From JAZNBI01 sp045586995 (GTDB lineage Bacteria; Bacillota; Clostridia; Oscillospirales; CAG-272): a stretch of 11,519 bases of DNA. Made by a program: the position numbers and the translations under genes. This document shows, piece by piece, positions 1-5,028 of the stretch. The stretch's first letter is position 1, and each line of letters opens with the position of its first letter. Location: positions 1-11,519 of the forward strand of contig JAZNBI010000105.1 in NCBI GenBank assembly GCA_045586995.1, given 5' to 3'. The notes beneath the pieces were generated by a model. That model made no database searches. It saw only the letters and a program-made list of their open reading frames with translations, and was not told the origin of the DNA.

Positions 1-398
1 ACCGAGCTGAGTATCATTATAGTATTCATAAGCGCCGAGCTGCCGTTTGAAGCTTTACCGTCTGTTTTTTCGCTTTCGGCAGAATTTTGTTCTTGTGTAC
101 TTTCCTCGCCGCTCATATCATCAAGTCCTGCTATCTCGGCAGAGCGCATGAGAGTTTTATATCCCGACACCATTGAATCAACGAAGTTAAAAACACCGCG
201 AACCAACGGAAGCTTGAAAAATTTTGAGCGCGTTGATGATTTGGTTTCCCATTCCTCGACAACTATTTCGCCTTTAGGATTTCTGACTGCCATTGCCGAT
301 TTTTTAGGCCCTCTCATCATAATACCCTCTATGAGTGCCATTCCTCCGATAGAGGTCTTTTTGTTTATATTACAAGATTTTTTTGTGCTTTTATCCAA
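1..398 (-). CDS. yqhQ: YqhQ/DUF1385 family membrane protein, 5' part only
   Basis: Reading the minus strand from a TTG codon at 398 gives an open frame of 132 residues that continues past the left edge, so the C-terminal part is missing. Residues 18-31 read GGMALIEGIMMRGP, the hallmark N-terminal motif of the DUF1385/YqhQ family, followed by a segment of the type AVRNPKGEIVVEEW that is also typical. A hydrophilic Ser/Glu-rich stretch (about 95-120) precedes what appears to be the start of a hydrophobic segment at the edge. The TTG start is chosen because an in-frame TAA lies directly before it (399-401) and GGAGG sits 8 nt upstream; no earlier start is possible. Family members are membrane proteins of unsettled biochemical role; in many Firmicutes the gene lies near prmC and prfA, which cannot be checked here. 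The family call is confident, the function is not. Confidence 0.85.
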   Translation of the reverse strand, partial: MDKSTKKSCNINKKTSIGGMALIEGIMMRGPKKSAMAVRNPKGEIVVEEWETKSSTRSKFFKLPLVRGVFNFVDSMVSGYKTLMRSAEIAGLDDMSGEESTQEQNSAESEKTDGKASNGSSALMNTIMILSS

Positions 399-406
399 TT
401 AAATAT

Positions 407-411
407 CCTCC
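407..411 (-). promoter_or_regulatory. Ribosome binding site of yqhQ (TTG start)
   Basis: GGAGG on the minus strand, 8 nt before the TTG at 396-398. It decides the start because an in-frame stop immediately precedes that TTG. Confidence 0.8.
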
Positions 412-444
412 GTTCGCGGTAAATAATATATTTGTGTCTTAATT

Positions 445-473
445 ATTATAAAACATATATGTGAAAACAATGT
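445..473 (-). promoter_or_regulatory. Candidate promoter of yqhQ
   Basis: The minus strand carries a perfect TATAAT (445-450) about 47 nt before the yqhQ start. The hexamer 17 nt upstream is ACATTG (468-473), a poor -35. A better match, TTCACA at 471-476, lies 20 nt away, which is too far for a standard promoter. The spacer contains the 10-bp palindrome acatatatgt (453-462). The -10 is convincing, the complete promoter less so. Confidence 0.4.
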
Positions 474-489
474 GAATTTTTCAAAAATC

Positions 490-527
490 TTAAAACGGCT
501 AACGTTTTTAATCGGTAGCCGTTTTAA
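490..527 (-). terminator. Hairpin terminator after prs
   Basis: A perfect 12-bp inverted repeat (arms 490-501 and 516-527, 14-nt loop) begins about 10 nt after the prs stop codon on the minus strand. It is followed on that strand by GATTTTTG, a short T-rich run. It fits a Rho-independent terminator for prs that separates it from yqhQ. The T-run is interrupted by GA, so strength is uncertain. Confidence 0.65.
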
Positions 528-537
528 AATTTTAATT

Positions 538-1683
538 TCAGTTGTCGAATTTCATTTTTATCTGACCGCCAAGTTCTTCTTTATGCTTGTCGAGAAGGTT
601 GTGAATACGCTTAACGGGGTCTAACAATTCGCTGATGGTTTTGTCGTGGTTTATAGTATCTATAATATACGCGATATATTTGCACATATTGACCTCAACA
701 TACCACGGTCTTGAAGCCAAGCCCTCTCTGCGGTATACTAGGTTGGTTGTGAAAATCTTGTCGATAAGCTTATCGTTATATGCTTTGTCGAACTTTTCAA
801 GTCCGTTTGTAAACAAACCGAAGGTTGCAAAATTGAAAATACGCTTTGCGCCTTTTTCTTTGAGCTTTGCGGCAACGTCAAGCAACGACTCGCCCGATGA
901 GATCATATCGTCGACAATGATAACGTCCTTTCCGGTGAGGTCTGTTCCGAGGTATTCGTGAGCTATGATGGGATTTCTGCCGTTTACGACAATAGAATAA
1001 TTGCGGCGTTTATAGAACATACCGACGTCAAGTCCGAGAACCGAGGAATAGTACATACAACGTCCCATCGCTCCCTCGTCGGGGGAGATTATCATAAGCG
1101 AATCCTTGTCAATAACGATATCGGGAACCGCTTTGACAAGCGCCTTAACCATTTGGTATGTAGGTCTGACGTCATCAAAACCGGTAAGCGGGATGGCATT
1201 TTGAACGCGAGGGTCGTGAGCGTCGAACGTAATTATGTTGGAAACGCCCATTTTTTCAAGTTCTTGAAGCATAAGAGCACAGTCGAGCGATTCACGCGAG
1301 GAACGCTTATGCTGTCTGCCTTCGTAAAGCATAGGCATAATAACAGTAACGCGTCTTGCTTTACCCGCTATAGCGGATATAACTCTTTTAAGGTCGGCAT
1401 AATGGTCATCAGGACTCATAGGAACTTGATTGCCGTACATTTTATAAGTTACGCCGTAGTTGAAAACGTCGCAAATGATATATACGTCGTGACCTCTGAG
1501 TGATTGATTTATAATACCCTTTGCTTCTCCTGTGCCAAAGCGCGGACAATCTGCGGTAATCAAAAACGAATCTTCAGCGCCGTTGTTTCTCCAATCCTTG
1601 AGGAAATAATCTACCTGTGCGGCAAATTGCTCGCAGCCCTTCATACCTATGACGCTAAGCTCGCCAAAAAGTGAATCCTTCAT
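538..1683 (-). CDS. prs: Ribose-phosphate pyrophosphokinase (PRPP synthetase)
   Basis: 381 residues. The enzyme makes 5-phosphoribosyl-1-pyrophosphate from ribose 5-phosphate and ATP in the cytoplasm, feeding purine, pyrimidine, NAD, His and Trp synthesis. Visible family features: YEGRQHKRSSRE (120-131), matching the ATP-binding YxRQDRK region; FDAHD (153-157), in place of the usual DLHAD; SPDEGAMGR (200-208), matching SPDvGgvvR; the catalytic flexible-loop YKRR (224-227); and the ribose-5-phosphate loop VDDMISSGES (257-266). It is longer than the classical enzyme of about 315 residues, mainly through extra C-terminal sequence, so it belongs to a longer clostridial-type branch. I take ATG at 1683, 5 nt after GGAGG; a GTG at 1695 would overlap that ribosome binding site. 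It has its own promoter downstream of mutS2 and a terminator hairpin behind it. Confidence 0.92.
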   Translation of the reverse strand: MKDSLFGELSVIGMKGCEQFAAQVDYFLKDWRNNGAEDSFLITADCPRFGTGEAKGIINQSLRGHDVYIICDVFNYGVTYKMYGNQVPMSPDDHYADLKRVISAIAGKARRVTVIMPMLYEGRQHKRSSRESLDCALMLQELEKMGVSNIITFDAHDPRVQNAIPLTGFDDVRPTYQMVKALVKAVPDIVIDKDSLMIISPDEGAMGRCMYYSSVLGLDVGMFYKRRNYSIVVNGRNPIIAHEYLGTDLTGKDVIIVDDMISSGESLLDVAAKLKEKGAKRIFNFATFGLFTNGLEKFDKAYNDKLIDKIFTTNLVYRREGLASRPWYVEVNMCKYIAYIIDTINHDKTISELLDPVKRIHNLLDKHKEELGGQIKMKFDN

Positions 1684-1756
1684 AATGCCCTCCACGATTA
1701 TATGATTTTAAATATAATTTTGCCGAAGCTTGTCCGACATTTAGTATCCGAGTGTA

Positions 1757-1785
1757 ATTATAACACAAATTTTTATATTTGAAAA
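1757..1785 (-). promoter_or_regulatory. Sigma-A promoter of prs with extended -10
   Basis: The minus strand has TATAAT (1757-1762) preceded by TGT, an extended -10 element. A TTTTCA hexamer lies 17 nt upstream (1780-1785; 4 of 6 matches to TTGACA). Transcription would start near 1750, giving a leader of roughly 65 nt before the ATG at 1683. A strong extended -10 compensates for the weak -35. The rest of the mutS2-prs spacer (1684-1869) is AT-rich, and I see no clear terminator for mutS2, so readthrough into prs is possible. Confidence 0.65.
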
Positions 1786-1869
1786 GATATTTTATACTTT
1801 TATTTACAATTTGTTGATTTAAATATTTTTTTCTGTTTAAATGTCGAAAAATTAATCAATTTGTGAAAT

Positions 1870-4257
1870 TTATTTAAGCTCGACAACGGTTACGCCGCCA
1901 TCTCCTTCGCCGTATTGTCCTATTCGGAAGGATGCGATGCGTTTGTCACCCTTGAGTGATTTCCAAAGCGCGTTTTTGAGAGCTCCCGTTCCTTTTCCGT
2001 GGATCAAGCGTACCGAGTGTATACCTGCTACCGTTGCCTCGTCCAAATATTTATCAACCGCAAAATATGCCTCGTCGCCGTTCATTCCGCGCAGGTCGAT
2101 CTCCGGCTTAAAGTCGCGGCTGACCGAAATGCGATAAGAGGAAGCAGAGTGCTTCTTTTCGGATCTGTCGGTAACGGTAACGTCTTTTTCGATAAGCTGA
2201 AGATTTGAAAGCTTTGTTTTAGTGGTGATGATGCCTGCACGCACCGTAACGTTCCCGCTTTTATCTGGTAAATCAACGACGACTCCGTTTTTGTCTATAT
2301 TTACGATATACACCTCATCGCCCTTACGAAGCGGGCGGGGGAGCTTGTAATTCTTAATCGTTTTTTCGTCGACGGGATTGAATTTATCCTCGTTGTTTCT
2401 GAGATGCTCACGAATTTCGCGTCTTGCGCGGTCAAGCTCCTTGCCGAGATTTTCACTTTCTCGCTGCTTGCGAACCGAGTCGAGTTGAGCAAGTATAAAA
2501 TCGCTTGATGCTTTTGCACTTTCAACCATAGCGGCGGCCTTTGTTTTGGCACTTTCAAGCTCTTTTTCGGCATTTTTAAGCTTCTCCTTGATAATTTTTT
2601 CGGAATCTGCTTTAAACTGCTCGTATTCGATACGCATTTTTTCGGCAACGGCGCGGTTTTTATCCATTTCAAAGCGGCTGGCTTCAAGCTTTTCAATTAC
2701 GTCTTCAAATTTTTTATTATCTGCGCTAACGTAAAATTTCGCCCGTTCAATAATATTCTCAGGAAGTCCGAGCTTTGATGAAATTGCAAATGCATTGGAT
2801 TTTCCGGGAGTGCCTATTATGAGCTTGTAGGTTGGCTTTAACGTGTTTATATCAAATTCGCAGGAAGCGTTTAGCACACCGTCGGTCTCAAGTGCATAGG
2901 ATTTAAGCTCCGCATAGTGTGTCGTCGCGGCGCATATTGCTCCCGAAGCGCGAACCGCTTCGATTATGGCTATCGCCAGGCCCGCGCCTTCTATCGGGTC
3001 GGTACCGACTCCAAGCTCGTCAAACAATACGAGCGAATGTGAAGTAAGGTTATTTACTATTGAAACGGTGTTGACCATATGCGCGCTAAAGGTCGAGAGC
3101 GATTGCTCGATGCTTTGGTCATCGCCTATATCTGCCAAAACATTATCGAAAATACAGAGCTCAGAGCCAAGGGCGGCGGGAATGTGAAGCCCCGCTTGCG
3201 CCATCAGCGAAAACAGACCGAGCGTTTTAAGAGAAACGGTTTTTCCGCCGGTATTGGGACCTGTTATAATAAGTGTGTCATATCCGTCACCTATTGAAAT
3301 ATCTATGGCAACGACACGTTCCTTATCTATAAGAGGGTGTCTTGCTTTATTTAATCTGATAATGCGTTTTTCCGATATCAGCGGTTCGCAAGCATCAAGA
3401 CGCTTGGAAAATTCGGCACGCGCAAAGATAAAGGAGAGCTGAACAATATTTTTATAATTCAAGCAAAGCTCGTCGGACATTGCCGAAACGTCGGATGAAA
3501 GCTCAAACAGAATTTTGTCTATTTCGTGTTGTTCCTTGGATTCGAGCATACGAAGCTCGTTGTTTGCATCGATTACCGCCATCGGCTCTATGAATATGGT
3601 AGCTCCCGACGAGGACGTGTCATGTATCAATCCGCTTAGCTCATTTTTATACTCGGATTTTACGGGAATGACATACCTGCCGTTACGCATGGTTACTATA
3701 TTTTCCTGCAGATATTTTGAATATGAGGAGCCGTTGACGTATTTTTGCAGAGTTTCCTTGATTCTGTTATTTGTATCGCGCATTTTCCGTCTTATATTTG
3801 CGAGTTCGGGGCTTGCCTCATCTGCGATCATATCAACCGATATAATTGAGCGCGAAATTTTTTCCTCAAGCTTGCGATTTATAAAGAGCCGTTCGAAAAT
3901 TTCGTCAACGTGTGTGTCAAAAAGCTTGTTGACGTGTATATAGTCAAGCAACATACGCGAGGTGCGGAGGACGTTTGCCACGTTTAAAAGCTCCTCGGTA
4001 GTGAGCTGCGCGCCCTTGTCGGCGCGGTCGCACGCGGGGATAATATCCTTAACCATACCGAAGGAGGGCATTCCTTTGGTTTCATAAAGCTTTTTAGCGT
4101 CGCTTGTAAGTGCAAGCTCGCGCTTTATTTTATCTATGTCGCAGGACGGCTCAAGCAAAAGCGCTTCTTCCTTTGCGCCATCGGTAGATGCGCATGAAGC
4201 GAGCATTTCGCGAATTTTATTAAATTCAAGGGTTGTAAGCGTTTTTTTTGTTATCAT
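1870..4257 (-). CDS. mutS2: MutS2 ATPase/endonuclease with Smr domain
   Basis: 795 residues, the usual family length. Residues 1-300 are the helical MutS core and clamp-like part. The ATPase follows: Walker A GPNTGGKT (333-340), the DIGDDQS loop (376-382), Walker B LVLFDE (409-414) and the TTHYAELK segment (445-452). A long charged coiled coil (about 505-625) leads to a KOW-like beta domain (about 643-690). The C-terminal Smr domain (about 717-795) carries DLRG (721-724) and HGKGTG (753-758), the nuclease signature. All key residues look intact. MutS2 lacks the mismatch-recognition domain; relatives suppress homologous recombination or act on collided ribosomes. The ATG at 4257 has GGAG 7 nt upstream. 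An in-frame codon at 4341 would extend the protein by 28 residues, but the consensus promoter (4303-4331) lies inside that extension, so it is not translated. Confidence 0.96.
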   Translation of the reverse strand: MITKKTLTTLEFNKIREMLASCASTDGAKEEALLLEPSCDIDKIKRELALTSDAKKLYETKGMPSFGMVKDIIPACDRADKGAQLTTEELLNVANVLRTSRMLLDYIHVNKLFDTHVDEIFERLFINRKLEEKISRSIISVDMIADEASPELANIRRKMRDTNNRIKETLQKYVNGSSYSKYLQENIVTMRNGRYVIPVKSEYKNELSGLIHDTSSSGATIFIEPMAVIDANNELRMLESKEQHEIDKILFELSSDVSAMSDELCLNYKNIVQLSFIFARAEFSKRLDACEPLISEKRIIRLNKARHPLIDKERVVAIDISIGDGYDTLIITGPNTGGKTVSLKTLGLFSLMAQAGLHIPAALGSELCIFDNVLADIGDDQSIEQSLSTFSAHMVNTVSIVNNLTSHSLVLFDELGVGTDPIEGAGLAIAIIEAVRASGAICAATTHYAELKSYALETDGVLNASCEFDINTLKPTYKLIIGTPGKSNAFAISSKLGLPENIIERAKFYVSADNKKFEDVIEKLEASRFEMDKNRAVAEKMRIEYEQFKADSEKIIKEKLKNAEKELESAKTKAAAMVESAKASSDFILAQLDSVRKQRESENLGKELDRARREIREHLRNNEDKFNPVDEKTIKNYKLPRPLRKGDEVYIVNIDKNGVVVDLPDKSGNVTVRAGIITTKTKLSNLQLIEKDVTVTDRSEKKHSASSYRISVSRDFKPEIDLRGMNGDEAYFAVDKYLDEATVAGIHSVRLIHGKGTGALKNALWKSLKGDKRIASFRIGQYGEGDGGVTVVELK

Positions 4258-4302
4258 TCGGCAGCTCCGCTTCATTAAATTCATTAAAGTTTTATCGATA
4301 TA

Positions 4303-4331
4303 ATTATACCCCAAAATCCGGTTGTTGTCAA
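4303..4331 (-). promoter_or_regulatory. Perfect consensus sigma-A promoter of mutS2
   Basis: The minus strand reads TTGACA (4326-4331), a 17-nt spacer and TATAAT (4303-4308), all matching consensus. Transcription would begin near 4296, giving a leader of about 40 nt that contains the GGAG ribosome binding site (4265-4268) and the ATG at 4257. Confidence 0.9.
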
Positions 4332-4352
4332 CACAATGCAAAAGTGATATTG

Positions 4353-4436
4353 CTCTGAACTCGGGACTGTTATCTTCAACGGATAATCAGGCAAACAGAG
4401 TAGGGCGTTGTGTCCTTTCAAACACAACGCCCTACT
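4353..4436 (-). terminator. Structured spacer with 15-bp hairpin after the BofC-like gene
   Basis: Arms 4399-4413 and 4422-4436 form a perfect 15-bp, GC-rich inverted repeat with an 8-nt loop. It begins 14 nt after the stop codon of the BofC-like gene (minus strand). Next to it, 4353-4357 pairs with 4396-4400, enclosing a smaller stem (4367-4374 with 4382-4390, one bulge). No T-tract follows on either strand, so it is not a textbook Rho-independent terminator. It may still end or stabilise the upstream transcript, or be a copy of a dispersed palindromic repeat. Confidence 0.5.
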
Positions 4437-4449
4437 GCAATTACCGTTA

Positions 4450-4824
4450 TCATCCCGTATAATCTTCGATCAGAGCAAAAAGCTCTCTGCGTGAGCATAC
4501 GCTTATCCCCTCGCTTAAAAGCTCTCGGTCGGTCATAGGCAAGGACACGACATACACATTAATGGTTTCGAGCAGCTTTCCGCTGTTATCGAAGACTCCG
4601 ATTTTTTTGTCATGCTCGCGCAAAGTAAAGAGCGTCGGTTGTGTGTCATATGCCAAAAATGATAAATCCGAGGAAAATGCCTCAATACGTGCGCGATTTT
4701 CGGAAATAAAAAGCTCGCGTCGACTATCGCGCATATCGTGCGAAAATGCGAGTGCGATAACTATTATGCAAATAAACGCGATATATGATGAAAATAAAAT
4801 GTTTTTGTATTTTTTTCTTCCCAA
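4450..4824 (-). CDS. Single-pass membrane protein with BofC-like C-terminal domain
   Basis: 124 residues from a TTG at 4824. A short basic N-terminus (GRKKYK) precedes one hydrophobic segment (about 8-28), giving an N-in anchored protein whose remaining 95 residues face outward. The C-terminal part (about 70-124) runs IGVFDN, LLETINVYVVSLP, DRELLSEGISV, RRELFALIEDYTG. This pattern resembles the C-terminal domain of Bacillus BofC (IGVSDNG, LLKGIPF, EFEDVIE, YSG), a secreted forespore protein that restrains the sigma-K checkpoint. The resemblance is from reading and memory, not alignment. Starting at ATG 4851 would add nine residues but has no ribosome binding site, while AGAGGT sits 7 nt before the TTG. 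The gene is divergent from the penicillin-binding protein, which suggests an envelope role. Its function is unknown. Confidence 0.7.
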   Translation of the reverse strand: MGRKKYKNILFSSYIAFICIIVIALAFSHDMRDSRRELFISENRARIEAFSSDLSFLAYDTQPTLFTLREHDKKIGVFDNSGKLLETINVYVVSLPMTDRELLSEGISVCSRRELFALIEDYTG

Positions 4825-4831
4825 AATTTCT

Positions 4832-4837
4832 ACCTCT
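4832..4837 (-). promoter_or_regulatory. Ribosome binding site of the BofC-like gene (TTG start)
   Basis: AGAGGT on the minus strand, 7 nt before the TTG at 4822-4824. The alternative ATG at 4851 has no purine-rich Shine-Dalgarno sequence in front of it. Confidence 0.6.
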
Positions 4838-4956
4838 TTTCGCTTTTTCATATTATTTGCCGATATTGGCTAATATATTCCGTCAAAAAAGATAATAATA
4901 ATGATGGTGCGAACGGCGTGCACATTTAGCGGTAATTTGAACATCATTTACGCCGT

Positions 4957-5000
4957 TCCGAAATATTGCCCGCAGTTTTTACTGCGGGCAATATTTCGGA
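4957..5000. repeat. Perfect 20-bp hairpin in the leader of the PBP gene
   Basis: Arms 4957-4976 and 4981-5000 are exact reverse complements separated by a TTTT loop. The hairpin ends 15 nt before the Shine-Dalgarno sequence of the penicillin-binding protein. Neither strand has a T-tract after the stem, so it is not a standard terminator. A weaker 9-bp inverted repeat (4911-4919 with 4950-4958) overlaps its outer edge. The rest of the divergent spacer (4825-5028) is AT-rich, with only weak promoter candidates in both directions. Confidence 0.8.
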
Positions 5001-5015
5001 GCAAGTGTGGACCGG

Positions 5016-5021
5016 AAGGAG
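5016..5021 (+). promoter_or_regulatory. Ribosome binding site of the PBP gene (TTG start)
   Basis: AAGGAG, 7 nt before the TTG at 5029-5031. It sets the start just ahead of a KKKR-TM sequence. The upstream in-frame TTG at 4966 lies inside a hairpin arm and lacks such a site. Confidence 0.85.
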
Positions 5022-5028
5022 TGGTATT

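Noticed and set aside
148..402. Open frame of 84 codons on the plus strand near the left edge
   Set aside because: The opposite strand encodes the N-terminus of YqhQ with a clear family motif, so this is a shadow.
958..1503. Open frame of 181 codons on the plus strand
   Set aside because: It is antisense to the PRPP synthetase core, with motif-perfect coding on the other strand and no ribosome binding site or family pattern of its own.
1684..1869. Terminator for mutS2
   Set aside because: The AT-rich spacer has only loose, distant complementary segments (for example 1813-1818 with 1854-1859) and no compact stem.
3515..3943. Open frame of 142 codons on the plus strand
   Set aside because: It is antisense to mutS2 and Ser/Leu-rich in the way typical of reverse-frame translation; no supporting signal.
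4866..4896. TTGGCT-19-GATAAT as a PBP promoter
   Set aside because: The -10 is good, but the 19-nt spacer and weak -35 make it marginal; a second candidate with TTGAAC at 4937 has an equally poor -10 inside the hairpin arm. Neither is strong enough to list.
4957..5000. Hairpin as a Rho-independent terminator
   Set aside because: No T-tract on either strand, and its position immediately before a start codon argues against termination there.
4258..5028. CRISPR or tandem repeat array in the hairpin-rich spacers
   Set aside because: The stems differ in sequence and there is no regularly spaced direct repeat; only isolated inverted repeats are present.
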